From an uncultured Burkholderiales bacterium (lineage in GTDB: Bacteria > Pseudomonadota > Gammaproteobacteria > Burkholderiales > Eutrophovitaceae), in NCBI GenBank assembly GCA_951812315.1, contig CATOSA010000026.1:57758-121757 (forward strand): DNA of 64,000 nt, in the 5' to 3' direction. The notes beneath the pieces were generated by a model. It worked only from the letters and a program-made list of their open reading frames with translations, was not told where the DNA came from and made no database searches. Positions 8,658 to 17,529 of this stretch are shown one piece after another; the stretch's first letter is position 1; each line of letters begins with the position of its first letter. Position numbers and translations under genes: made by a program.

Positions 8658-9755
8658 TCAAGCGAAGAATCTCTTAATGGCACCGATGACCGCCGCCGCG
8701 TCGCCAACTGACAGGTGCTCGCCAATTGGCAAACTCAATAATTGCGAATCCTGCTCATTAGCCAACATAGCTTCGTCACCTTGCCCGAGATAGAAATAAG
8801 CAGGAAGTTTGGGCAAGGCGATAGGGTAGTGCACGCCAGTCTGAATTCCGGCTTCAGACAGATGTCGCGCCAAATGATCACGGCGTGCCACTCGAATTGC
8901 AAAAAGATGGAATGCATGGCGCACGTCTGGGCGGACGGTTGGACTTACTAGCTGCGGAACACTTTTCAGGCCGTTCAGGTAGAGGCGTGCAATTTCGTTT
9001 CTGCGTTCGATCCACCTATCCAAATATTTCAACTTGACGTTCAAGATCGCGGCCTGCAAGCCGTCCAGGCGGCTATTCCGGCCCTCAAACTCGTGTCCAA
9101 ACTTGTCAATACGACCATGATTCGCAATCATCCGGCAGCGTATTGCCAATTGTTCGTCGTTGGTCACAATTGCACCACCGTCACCATAGGCCCCTAAGTT
9201 CTTGCCCGGATAGAAGCTGAATGTACCTACATCCCCAATTGCACCGACGCGCCGCGTCTTGTACTCCGCACCGTGCGCCTGGGCACAATCCTCGATGATT
9301 TTGAGATTGCAATCATGTGCTAGGGCGAGCAAACCGTCCATGTCGCAAGGTTGTCCATACAGGTGTACCGCTATGATCGCGCGTGTGCGTGGACCGATGC
9401 GCGCGCGCGCATCTTCCACACTGACTGTGTAAGAATCGGGTTCAATATCCGCGAAGACCACGCGATGCCCCGCCCGGCTCACAGCTTCGCTGCTCGCGAT
9501 AAAGGAATTCGCGGGCACGATTACCTCAGAATTGGGAGGCAAAGCTAGCGCCTCCAGCGCGACCTCTATTGCGTCCGTCCCATTGGCCACGCCGATACAG
9601 TACCTTGCCTCCTGGTAGGAACCAAAGGCTTCCTCGAATGTGCGTAGAGACGCGCCACCGATATATGACGAGTCACGAATCGTGTTCTCTATTGCCTTGT
9701 CTATCTCGGCGCGAATGCCTAGGTACTGGTCATAGAGATCCAGAAACTTGATCAC
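8658..9755 (-). CDS. wbpE: DegT/DnrJ/EryC1 aminotransferase (WbpE-type)
   Basis: A 365-residue PLP-dependent sugar aminotransferase. The Schiff-base Lys is K185 in SFYPGKNLGAYGDGGAIV, and the cofactor-binding EDCAQAHGAEY motif lies near 155-165. In the WbpA-B-E-D-I route WbpE transfers an amino group from glutamate to the 3-keto intermediate made by WbpB, giving the 3-amino sugar that WbpD acetylates. Sequence features such as IKFLDLYDQY and the short C-terminus fit WbpE rather than the ArnB or PglE branches, though members are hard to separate by eye. Its start overlaps the end of wbpD by four bases. Confidence 0.86.
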   Translation of the reverse strand: MIKFLDLYDQYLGIRAEIDKAIENTIRDSSYIGGASLRTFEEAFGSYQEARYCIGVANGTDAIEVALEALALPPNSEVIVPANSFIASSEAVSRAGHRVVFADIEPDSYTVSVEDARARIGPRTRAIIAVHLYGQPCDMDGLLALAHDCNLKIIEDCAQAHGAEYKTRRVGAIGDVGTFSFYPGKNLGAYGDGGAIVTNDEQLAIRCRMIANHGRIDKFGHEFEGRNSRLDGLQAAILNVKLKYLDRWIERRNEIARLYLNGLKSVPQLVSPTVRPDVRHAFHLFAIRVARRDHLARHLSEAGIQTGVHYPIALPKLPAYFYLGQGDEAMLANEQDSQLLSLPIGEHLSVGDAAAVIGAIKRFFA

Positions 9756-10219
9756 GCGATACTCCGAATCTTGCGCGCTGGGTTACCGGCATATGTTCCT
9801 GGCTCCATGACATCGCTTGTCACTACCGAACCTGCGCCAATCACCACATCATCACAAATCGTCACTGGCAGAATGGTCGAGTTGGAACCGACGAATACAC
9901 GATTGCCGAGGCGGGTCCGCTCCCACAAGGACAGATCCCCGCGTGCAGGCGCCCCCCCGCGATAAGCATCATTAATAAACATAACACCGTGAGCTACTAC
10001 ACAGTCGTCGCCAATTTCAACCAATTCACAGATGAACGAGTGCGACTGGATTGTGCAATGCCTCCCGATCACAACGTTCTTCTGGATCTCGACGAATGGC
10101 CCTACAAAACAATGGTCACCGATGCGGCATCCGTACAAATTTGCCGGCTGTATAACTGTGACATCCTCGCCGAATTCAACATCGACAATGCCGACTGCCT
10201 TAATCCCGGCTTCAAACAT
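9752..10219 (-). CDS. wbpD: left-handed beta-helix N-acetyltransferase (WbpD-type)
   Basis: A hexapeptide-repeat acyltransferase of about 155 residues. Repeats such as VIGRHCTIQSHSFI, VEIGDDCVVAHGV, VFVGSNSTILPV and VVIGAGSVVTSDV build the trimeric beta-helix that binds acetyl-CoA. WbpD acetylates the 3-amino group produced by WbpE, giving UDP-2,3-diacetamido glucuronic acid. I chose the ATG at 10219 because it overlaps the wbpB stop codon by one base (TGATG). The longer frame to 10243 would overlap wbpB by 25 bases. The C-terminus overlaps wbpE by four bases, so wbpB-D-E are translationally coupled. Confidence 0.86.
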   Translation of the reverse strand: MFEAGIKAVGIVDVEFGEDVTVIQPANLYGCRIGDHCFVGPFVEIQKNVVIGRHCTIQSHSFICELVEIGDDCVVAHGVMFINDAYRGGAPARGDLSLWERTRLGNRVFVGSNSTILPVTICDDVVIGAGSVVTSDVMEPGTYAGNPARKIRSIA

Positions 10220-11277
10220 CAAACGATTCCCAGTCGACAGCATTTTGGACGGAAGTGAAGTGGGATTTCTTTGCCTGTTTCAACGGACTCGTATATCGCA
10301 GTGATGAGTTCCAAGCTCTTTCGTGCCTCCAGCCCGTCTACCAGCTGTTGCTTAGCGTTCAATATGCAGTCAACAACGTGATCGTAATATGCCTTGTGCC
10401 CGAAACCGTACACGTCGGGCGGATTTACCGAGAACTTCTCCATCACATCGTCGTCACCCGGTTCGCGATCGACAAAATTCCACGTCTTCAATTCGTTTAC
10501 AGCAAACCCGCCAATTTCTACCGCGCCCTTCTCCCCCAAAATTGACAGGGACCCCTCCAGATCATTCGGCCGCGACGCAGTTGTTGCCTCCACTATGCCC
10601 AGCCCGCCATTGACAAAGCGCAGTGTCACGACTGCTGTGTCTTCCGCTTCAATACTTACCAGTGCCGTGCTGCTCATGGCGAATACGCTATGCACTTCGC
10701 CCATCATCCATTCCAGAAGGTCCACATGATGGCTTGCCTGATTCGCAAGTACGCCGCCGTCGAGCGACCAGGTGCCACGCCAAGCATCCTGATCGTAATA
10801 CTCTTGGGGTCGGCACCAGCGAACTCGCACCGTTCCAAGTACAATTTTTCCAAAACGGCCTCTTTCTATCGCCTCACGGAGTTTCAGGACCGGCACGTTG
10901 AATCGATTCTGCTTGACGACGAACAGTTTTACGCCTGCTCGATCGCACGCCCGAATCATGTCATCGGCACTAGCGAGCGTTAGCGCCATGGGTTTTTCAA
11001 CCACAATGTGCTTGCCGTATGGCGCTAGTGCGATTACATGGTCTGCGTGGTGGCCACTTTCGGTTAGGACTGTGACTACATCTGTAGAAACTACACGCAT
11101 CATTTCATGCATATCTGTGAACCATGGCACGGAATACTGCTCGCCACATTTGCGTGCCCTGTCGGCAACCACGTCACATACAGCAGCAAGACGCGCATTT
11201 CCGATCTGCCCCTTTCCGAGAAGCTCAGAATGGCGCACCGCTATTCGACCACACCCGATCAATACAAAATTCAACAT
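10219..11277 (-). CDS. wbpB: Gfo/Idh/MocA-family UDP-sugar dehydrogenase (WbpB-type)
   Basis: About 352 residues from the ATG at 11277. The Rossmann motif LIGCGRIAVRH lies at residues 6-16, the EKP motif (VVEKPMAL) is at about 94-96, and a SHHVDLLEWM segment near 180 holds the conserved His region. WbpB oxidises the 3-OH of UDP-GlcNAcA, feeding WbpE. The open frame extends upstream to 11322, but the NAD motif lies at the usual distance from the ATG at 11277, so I prefer that start. It is the first gene of the coupled wbpB-D-E set. UDP-GlcNAc 6-dehydrogenase (WbpA), which usually precedes it, is absent from the window. Confidence 0.86.
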   Translation of the reverse strand: MLNFVLIGCGRIAVRHSELLGKGQIGNARLAAVCDVVADRARKCGEQYSVPWFTDMHEMMRVVSTDVVTVLTESGHHADHVIALAPYGKHIVVEKPMALTLASADDMIRACDRAGVKLFVVKQNRFNVPVLKLREAIERGRFGKIVLGTVRVRWCRPQEYYDQDAWRGTWSLDGGVLANQASHHVDLLEWMMGEVHSVFAMSSTALVSIEAEDTAVVTLRFVNGGLGIVEATTASRPNDLEGSLSILGEKGAVEIGGFAVNELKTWNFVDREPGDDDVMEKFSVNPPDVYGFGHKAYYDHVVDCILNAKQQLVDGLEARKSLELITAIYESVETGKEIPLHFRPKCCRLGIV

Positions 11278-12252
11278 ACTGTCCTTTGAGTCCCTTTTAC
11301 ATGCCGCAATAACCATTCTCAATGGCGAACCGCTCGCGACGATAGTGTGCTTGCTTCCGCGGGAACGCCGCTATTTCGACTACGATAGTTGTTACCCAGC
11401 TTCCGGAGAGAATTTGGCCATACTCACTATAATATAGGATAATATCCAAGACATCTGCAAAATCGCGCCCGTCCGCATCATAATCGCCTTCGGGATGACG
11501 TCGCTTTGATTAACGATATCGCGTCGCGACCCGACCCGACACGCAATCTCGCCTCCTCGTCCTTAGCGATGCAAACACGGGGCAGCTTGTATGTTCTTGA
11601 AGTTCGAATGCACACAGGATCCCGGCGATCAAAGATTACCAGGCAAAGCACCGCCTAATCGCGCAACGACGCCAGCTCGGTTCGAGCATCTCGCGAATTG
11701 CGTCACCGCTTTTTTGGCAATTCCTAAAACTGGAGTTGTCACCCGTCCCTCTAGTAACCCGATTAGATTGCTAGGAGACCTTGAAAAGTGCCAACGTCTC
11801 CTCTGCGCCGCTCAGGCATATCGACACCTCACGACAAAAAGTAACATACGGGCTATTGTCCGCATCTTCTTTACTTCCAACTTCCCCGTTATTGCGTGCA
11901 TAGGGCCTGTGTGTATCGCCATCTTCAATCACATCGTGCCGTTGACGGATCGAGGTTGGCTGTGGTTTCCCGCACACGAGAAAACATGCGAATCACCGTG
12001 CCGCCTAGAATCCGGTGCTGCGAGCTCCAGTGATTTCCATCGTGGCGACACGCACTATCGGCGCACTCCCCCGCATTGAGCGCTCCAATCTTTCTAGGGC
12101 AAGTCAAAGCGATGCTCTTGGCACCCGACCTGTATCAAGCGCAACATCAGCGGCAACTGAACAAAGCACGATCCCGTGAAATCGTTCAATGGTTCGCGGC
12201 CATCTATCCTGCCCAGCAGGATCGGCATCCCGCAATTCAAATCCTCTTCAGG
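11278..12252 (-). other. long untranslated leader between ops and wbpB
   Basis: About 975 bases separate the ops element from the wbpB start on the minus strand. No ORF with recognisable coding character is present on either strand; the plus-strand ORFs at 11591-12079 and 12076-12474 have biased, repeat-free nonsense composition. If transcription from rfaH continues through ops, this would be a long leader. It may instead be the remains of a lost first gene such as wbpA or wzz, but no protein remnant is readable. Confidence 0.4.
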
Positions 12253-12264
12253 CACGCTACCGCC
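12253..12264 (-). promoter_or_regulatory. ops element / 3' half of JUMPstart, RfaH recruitment site
   Basis: On the minus strand this reads GGCGGTAGCGTG, identical to the operon polarity suppressor (ops) core. The preceding bases extend the match to CCAAGGGCGGTAGCGTG, the 3' half of the JUMPstart sequence found ahead of O-antigen and capsule operons. It lies about 86 bases past the rfaH stop and upstream of wbpB, in the direction of transcription. In enterobacteria RNA polymerase pauses at ops, the exposed non-template strand recruits RfaH, and RfaH suppresses termination through the long operon. Finding the site beside an rfaH gene makes a chance match very unlikely. Confidence 0.88.
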
Positions 12265-12349
12265 CTTGGATTACGCGTCGCAATTTTCCAAAAAAACGCC
12301 ACTACCGATTCTCAAATACCACACAGGTGCCGTGCAGCCAAAAAGCGAA

Positions 12350-12862
12350 CTACCGCGCGCGCCGTAGCGCCTCCACCGAAAATTTTCCTGCGCATCGTTT
12401 ACCCAACAAGTCCAATAACACGATGGCCCTCGAATCGCCATCGGGTAGTTGGTAAATCCCCTCGATCCCTGTGAACAGGCCTTGCGTCACGACGACACGC
12501 TGCCCGGTACTGAACAAGCGCACGGGCGGCCTTTCACGGGCTAAGAAGGAGTTTATCCATACCGATGGCACTTTGGCCGGAACCCCACCGAATCGCACCA
12601 CATTGCTCACACCGCGCGTACTACGCAGGACGCTCCACCTCGCTTCCGCGTCGCCGCGATCAATGAAGAGATAGCGCGCGAACAGTGGTTCGTCGACCCA
12701 TTGTCGGGTGCGGCGGCGCATTTTCTCGACGCGAAGCATCGGCAGGACGCAACGTATACCCTGATTCTCCAGGTGTTCACGGGCGCGAGGTTCCTGCCGG
12801 GGTTTTGTCTGTACAACGTACCAGGCTTCTGGGGTAGCCGTCCGGGTTTGCAAGTCACTCAT
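12350..12862 (-). CDS. rfaH: transcription antitermination factor RfaH
   Basis: A 170-residue NusG-paralogue. The N-terminal NGN domain contains AWYVVQTKPRQEPRAREHLE (residues 13-32) and the RfaH-type EPLFARYLF at about 58-66, followed by TRGVSNVVRFGGVPAKVP. The C-terminal KOW domain is GQRVVVTQGLFTGIEGIYQL. RfaH binds RNA polymerase at ops sites and lets it transcribe long, poorly expressed operons for surface polysaccharides. Here the gene sits directly upstream of such an operon and only about 90 bases from an exact ops site. This suggests a locus-specific RfaH (as with LoaP or TaA paralogues) rather than the global one, although length and motifs match enterobacterial RfaH (162 aa). Confidence 0.9.
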   Translation of the reverse strand: MSDLQTRTATPEAWYVVQTKPRQEPRAREHLENQGIRCVLPMLRVEKMRRRTRQWVDEPLFARYLFIDRGDAEARWSVLRSTRGVSNVVRFGGVPAKVPSVWINSFLARERPPVRLFSTGQRVVVTQGLFTGIEGIYQLPDGDSRAIVLLDLLGKRCAGKFSVEALRRAR

Positions 12863-12896
12863 ACTGCAAATGTCCCCGCCTGCCAGTTGCTTGGTT

Positions 12897-13158
12897 TCAT
12901 TGGGCTTTGGCGTCCTGCTTGAGGGTCATTATTTCGGTTCGCAGAGCTTCGTATTCGGCTTCTTTGATGCGCAAGGCGCGGGTTAGCCGGAGCTTCGCAC
13001 GGACCCCTTTTGGGGTGAGTAGATACAGGTATCCGACCTTGTTCTCGGCGCGGCCGAAGTTGCCGACCTTGATCAGAAAGTTGGTCTTACCAAGGCTGAT
13101 GCCAAGCCCCACCGACGATCTTCAGGATGCGTAGATGGGCTTCTTCGTCTTGACGCAT
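12897..13158 (-). pseudogene. MarR-family EPS-associated transcriptional regulator, degenerate
   Basis: From an ATG at 13158 the frame reads MRQDEEAHLRILKIVGG and then hits a stop. A second frame continues GLGISLGKTNFLIKVGNFGR, then ENKVGYLYLLTPKGVRAKLR, and an EAEYEALRTEI coiled-coil tail. Together these are the start, recognition helix, wing and tail of the small winged-helix regulators of the EPS-associated MarR family, usually about 100-110 residues. Relative to that family the link between helices 1 and 2 is missing, and so is the stretch between GKTNF and LIKVGNF that normally reads like LKALIDKG. The gene therefore has both a frameshift and an internal deletion and probably makes no working regulator. 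Such genes normally stand beside rfaH-like or nusG-like EPS genes, as here. Confidence 0.7.
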
Positions 13159-13752
13159 AACGGCCAAAGACAGCGTTCATTGCATGAACGGCACATATTA
13201 GCGGTAAGTTTAGCCAAGAGCAAGAAGTAGCCCGGACTCCCTTACCAGTAAGATAGGGTGGGACAACCAAGTCCAGATCAAATTACAGTCGCTCTGTTGC
13301 TGTCGGTCTGGCGAACGCGCGATAAACTTTCCTTCCATTTTTGTGTCCGCGTAAAGATGACGATGTCGTGCCCTTCATTGAGGAAGGCGACCAGCCGCGA
13401 CTTCGGAGCCCCTTTTGACGCGCGACGTCAATACTCTCTCGAGACGCGCCTGAATTTAGCTGCGTTCGGCTTTGAGCTCCGACGCTCTAGTTGTTTACGA
13501 AAGCGAAGCATTTAAGGAATGTCCACGTAGCCCAAGCCACTAATGTCGATTCGGACGCTGTGACCATCTCGCCTGCCAACCTGAATTTTCGTGAAATGAC
13601 GCGAGTTTTACGGTGTCATTCATTACTTGAAGGGTATGGTCTTCGTTCAGAAATGTGGATTGTGCATTGTGCATTGTCAGTGTGCGTTGACCCTGCCCTG
13701 CACCAACTTCCCATCTTCCAATTGCACAAGCGTGCCCTATGCTTGCGCGGCC
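13159..13752. other. intergenic region (about 590 bp) upstream of the regulator remnant and rfaH
   Basis: No gene, RNA or repeat could be supported here. It should contain the 3' end of the wzz-like transcript and any promoter for the regulator/rfaH segment, but I could not identify a terminator hairpin or convincing promoter boxes by eye. Confidence 0.3.
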
Positions 13753-14982
13753 TTACGTTCGCTTCTTGTTCAACATAAAAAGTCTCAAGACCCCGCCACG
13801 GATCGCGGCAAGCTTGCCGGCCGCTTCCGGGTGCGCGGCGCTGTTGTTGATGGCACTACGCACGAATACCCAGATTAGTACTAGCAGCCCGGTAGCCAGT
13901 GTCGTCAACACCGCGATTTTCGCCTTGCTAGGTTTCGACTTGTGTTCCGGGGGAAAAGCCACGTCCACGACCTGGATCACGGTGCCTTCCCTCGCTTCAT
14001 CTATCTTGGCCAACTCGAATTGCTGCACAAACAACTTGAACAGCGTTTCCTGGTACTTGAAATGGCGATATTTTTCTATGTAGCCTCCGCCGGCAGCGGC
14101 AGTTTGTTCTCCGGCGCTGCTTTTCGCCAATTGCGAGCGCAGAGCCCGCAACTCTGCTTGCGCCTGACGGAACTGCGGTGACGACTCCGTAAGGTAGCTG
14201 CGCATCAATGCAAGCCTGACTTCCTGCGCGGTTACTTGCGCCTGCAAGCGTGCCACTGCCTCTACGGCTGCTTCGGGATTGGCCTTGACCGCGCTGGCAC
14301 TCACCCCGATGGCGCCCAGCGCCTGTTCTGCCGCAGTCAGCCTGCCTTTCGTACGTTCGAGCTGATTCTCAAAGAAGACGCGACGCTTCTGCGCTTCCGT
14401 CAGAGCCAGACGCCTCATCAGCGCTTCGAGCTCTTCTACATATGCATTTGCAATGTCTGCCGCGCGCTCTGGAGACACGTCGTCTGCCTGCACCACGATC
14501 AATCCATCCTTTCCCGCAGAAATTTTTGTGTTGCCATCAAGTGCCTTGCGCGCTTGCTCTCGAAACTCAGCTTCGTAAATTTCCATGAGTCTGAAACGCT
14601 CAATCAGTGCATCCGCGATGGTCACGCTCTCGAGCAACGAGACATACTGATCCGCCGGGTTCTTCAACCCACTGGCAAAAGCAGCCGCGTCTGCAAGCGG
14701 TCCAAGTTGCGCGAGTGCTACGTCGGTGACGCTTGGCGGTTTCTGGGGTGACAGAAAAGAGGTACGCGCAGTAAACGACGGCGAAATCGTGTATGCATAA
14801 CCCAGCGCGATGAGCCCGGCCAGAAGTGGGCCAAAGATAAGCAATCGGAGGTTTTCGGCGACCACAACGAGCAGGTCGAGCAGACTGATTTCATCTTCTG
14901 CGTCGTAGTATTCGCCGGGCGGCGCCTGCTGAACTGGCAAGCCAGTTCGCGCAAACGCCGGGTCGCGTGGATCTTTAGACAT
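13753..14982 (-). CDS. Wzz/GumC-type polysaccharide co-polymerase (chain-length / export inner-membrane protein)
   Basis: About 409 residues from the ATG at 14982; a TTG in frame at 15003 is less likely. One membrane helix follows the cytosolic N-terminus (ENLRLLIFGPLLAGLIALGY, about residues 42-61). A second is near the C-terminus (KIAVLTTLATGLLVLIWVFV). Between them lies a long periplasmic region rich in coiled coil, including NQLERTKGRLTAAEQALGAI. No tyrosine-kinase domain is fused, so it is the Wzz/KpsE/BexC-like PCP type. Such proteins set chain length or bridge Wzy to the Wza channel. The wza gene lies about 200 bases upstream on the same strand, so the two probably form one export unit. 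Confidence 0.82.
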   Translation of the reverse strand: MSKDPRDPAFARTGLPVQQAPPGEYYDAEDEISLLDLLVVVAENLRLLIFGPLLAGLIALGYAYTISPSFTARTSFLSPQKPPSVTDVALAQLGPLADAAAFASGLKNPADQYVSLLESVTIADALIERFRLMEIYEAEFREQARKALDGNTKISAGKDGLIVVQADDVSPERAADIANAYVEELEALMRRLALTEAQKRRVFFENQLERTKGRLTAAEQALGAIGVSASAVKANPEAAVEAVARLQAQVTAQEVRLALMRSYLTESSPQFRQAQAELRALRSQLAKSSAGEQTAAAGGGYIEKYRHFKYQETLFKLFVQQFELAKIDEAREGTVIQVVDVAFPPEHKSKPSKAKIAVLTTLATGLLVLIWVFVRSAINNSAAHPEAAGKLAAIRGGVLRLFMLNKKRT

Positions 14983-15201
14983 GGGCGCAACAATCTGGGG
15001 CAAGAAACAAGTCGCGTCGAATTTCTTGCTTTGTCATCTTGTCCATATCTTGATCCTGAATTTTCGCTCCAAGCATTGTGTCAAAGTTTTCGCTCAAGCT
15101 CGGAGGCGCGGAACGCCCGATAACAAGACCATTTCTAATATTGCGGGGCGTTTCAAGAGTATTGCAACGTTTCGATCCCCGATTCGCGCCGCCCATAACC
15201 A

Positions 15202-17529
15202 TCAGAAATCTTTCAACACCCCAATCGCCGCAACACCCAATGCGAACTGGTAAAAAATCTGCGCCCATTCCTGTAACGCCTTGTTCAGGCTGAATGGTTG
15301 CAATTTCTCCGGGACGATAACGGAATCGCCGGGCATCATCCGTTCGCTGTTGATGTTTCCGAGCCAGCCTTGTTGCTGGGTGCTAACAACGGTGCCATCG
15401 GCACGCAGAAGATAGATGCTTTTTTTGTCGGCATCGCGCGTCGGTCCACCGGCCCGGCCAAGGTAGTTGCCCACACTATTACCGGTTCTGTAGATATAGG
15501 CATTCTGGTTATACACGGCGCCAAACACATTCACTGTACCGGGCAGCGACGGCACCATTAATGTATCGCCGTCTTCCAGAGGTAACTCAGGAATATTATT
15601 GATCGAACTGCCGTTGCCGCCAATGCCGAGCACGATGCGCCCAGTGGCGCGGATACTTCGGTAACGCTCGATCAAGGCACGTTGAGCAACAGCCTGTTGC
15701 TCGAGAGACGCGGCCTCTTCAGGTGTAATAACCGATTGCGTACGCTGTATTTGTTCGCGGGCAGATTCTGCTTCAAGACGTGCGACCAGCGAGTCTAGTT
15801 TTTCCTGTTGCTCTACCCGTGCAGATTCGCGCGTGAACTGGGCGCCGAACAGGTAGGCGTTGGGGGTTACCCCACCAACACGCCTTACCAGGCTCTGCAA
15901 TGTTTCGCCGGCCCTGATCTGATAGACGCCGGGCGCCATGAATTCGCCCTCGAGGCGCACGAAATGCGAACGGCGCGACATCGGTACGCGAATATCGTCT
16001 GCGGAGAACACCGTGATAACGTCGCCGGGCAGTAGCAGCAGATCGTGCTCTTCATCTTTCTCGATCACTGCCTCGCGAAGATTGAACGGAATCAGGGTTG
16101 GTTCAAGCGCTTCCATGTTCAAGCGCTCGATGACCGCATACTCCCAGTTAATCTCGACCCCGCCGCGTACCAGGGATCGGCGTAGCTCCTCGGCGTTCGG
16201 TGCGTCTGATTCGGCATCTTCGGCGTCCCGCAGCCAGCTTTCCGGACGTCCCGCGCGGTTTTTCTGCAACCAGTAGTCGGGGACGATCAATGCGCTTTTT
16301 TCGGGGATGACATTGCTCACCCGCATGCGCTCGTACCATGGGAAACGCATCGTTTCTGCGACGTTGCCACGCAAGGTTACAGCGTTTGCAATGCGCGGCG
16401 AAAGGGTATGGACATTGACCACATCGCCGTCTCGAAGACGGCGTCTTAGCCCGGCTTTGTCCAGTCCGAACTCTTCGACGAAACGCGTTTCCCGATTGAC
16501 GATGCGCTCAATGGTGACTTTTCCCGCGGAAGCGGTGGTTGCCAGCCCGCCGGCCATTTTGATCAAATTACCGAGCTTGGTACCGCGCTTGAGCTCGTAG
16601 ATGGCGGGCATTTGCACACTGCCGCTAATCGCCGCGAGCGGACCGACAGGCGGGATAAAAATAACGTCGCCGGGCAGCAGCCTTACGGAGTTCGAATTGT
16701 CTCCGCGTAGCAGAAAGTCATACAGGTCGAACTCGCGCACGACCTTGCCGCTGCGCTTGAGCTGTATGCGCCGCATCGAGCCCTTGTAGGACGGACCGCC
16801 GGATGCAAACAATGCCGTGCCCACTGTCGACAGCGATCCCACCACATAACTGCCCGGGCGGCGCGCCTGTCCGACCACGAAAATCTGGATTGACCGGAGC
16901 TCGCCGAGCGTGACGTTGAGGTCAAAGTTCTTGAATATTTTTCCGACGGCGCGTCCAACATGGCCATCCAGCTCATCCGCCTGCATTCCGGCCACTTGCA
17001 CTTCGCCGACTTTCTGGATGTAGATTTTGCCGTTGCGGTCAACCGTGTCGCGGTAGTCGATGTCGATCTGGCCCCAGGCACGCACGATGATTTCGTCGCC
17101 GGGACCGACAACGTAGTCTGCCGGCACGGCCACCCTGCCAATCGGTGCAAAAGTTGCAGGCGCGGTTGTGAAGAAATTGTGTCCGAACAACGGTAGTTCA
17201 CGGCCGACCGCGCGCTCGACAAAAAGCTGGAATTCGGTTTTAACCCCGGGCGATGACGGCCGGGCCGGTTGATCAGCAGACGACGTGGCCGGCCGCTGCG
17301 TCTGCGAATCAGGCAGCGCCCTGTTGCCTTGAGGACGGACTTCCGTTTGATCCGTGCCGGGAATAGTGACACCGCGCGGCTCGTTGACGATGCGTGGCGT
17401 GCCGCCATTGCCGGACAAACCTCGCAACCTTTCGAAGTCCGTTTGCTGTGCCCAAGCCTCGGATTGTTGCGCCAGCGCCGCGATGGACACTGCCTGCAAC
17501 AAGACCATGAACCAACGAAAAACGTGCAT
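15202..17529 (-). CDS. wza: Wza-type polysaccharide export outer-membrane protein with SLBB domains
   Basis: A 775-residue secreted protein, larger than E. coli Wza (about 380). After a signal sequence (MHVFRWFMVLLQAVSIAALA) and a Pro/Ser-rich segment comes the Poly_export domain, beginning near residue 140 with YVVGPGDEIIVRAWGQIDID. Several SLBB domains follow: FVVGQARRPGSYVVG near 218, then later copies marked by LEGEFMAPGVYQIRAGETLQ and VFGAVYNQNAYIYRTG. It ends in a hydrophobic amphipathic helix (FYQFALGVAAIGVLKDF) that could form the outer-membrane pore. No lipobox Cys is visible at the signal cleavage site, unlike classic Wza. It exports the polysaccharide together with the downstream co-polymerase. 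Confidence 0.88.
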   Translation of the reverse strand: MHVFRWFMVLLQAVSIAALAQQSEAWAQQTDFERLRGLSGNGGTPRIVNEPRGVTIPGTDQTEVRPQGNRALPDSQTQRPATSSADQPARPSSPGVKTEFQLFVERAVGRELPLFGHNFFTTAPATFAPIGRVAVPADYVVGPGDEIIVRAWGQIDIDYRDTVDRNGKIYIQKVGEVQVAGMQADELDGHVGRAVGKIFKNFDLNVTLGELRSIQIFVVGQARRPGSYVVGSLSTVGTALFASGGPSYKGSMRRIQLKRSGKVVREFDLYDFLLRGDNSNSVRLLPGDVIFIPPVGPLAAISGSVQMPAIYELKRGTKLGNLIKMAGGLATTASAGKVTIERIVNRETRFVEEFGLDKAGLRRRLRDGDVVNVHTLSPRIANAVTLRGNVAETMRFPWYERMRVSNVIPEKSALIVPDYWLQKNRAGRPESWLRDAEDAESDAPNAEELRRSLVRGGVEINWEYAVIERLNMEALEPTLIPFNLREAVIEKDEEHDLLLLPGDVITVFSADDIRVPMSRRSHFVRLEGEFMAPGVYQIRAGETLQSLVRRVGGVTPNAYLFGAQFTRESARVEQQEKLDSLVARLEAESAREQIQRTQSVITPEEAASLEQQAVAQRALIERYRSIRATGRIVLGIGGNGSSINNIPELPLEDGDTLMVPSLPGTVNVFGAVYNQNAYIYRTGNSVGNYLGRAGGPTRDADKKSIYLLRADGTVVSTQQQGWLGNINSERMMPGDSVIVPEKLQPFSLNKALQEWAQIFYQFALGVAAIGVLKDF

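Noticed and set aside
11591..12474. Two plus-strand ORFs (162 and 132 aa) between wbpB and rfaH
   Set aside because: They lie opposite the rfaH-to-wbpB direction, have no domain or plausible composition, and one runs into the rfaH 3' end.
13159..13752. tRNA or small RNA gene in the gap before rfaH
   Set aside because: No cloverleaf, T-loop sequence or terminator hairpin could be recognised.
16683..17408. 241-aa minus-strand ORF inside wza
   Set aside because: Shadow of wza in another frame; composition dominated by Arg, Ser and Ala.
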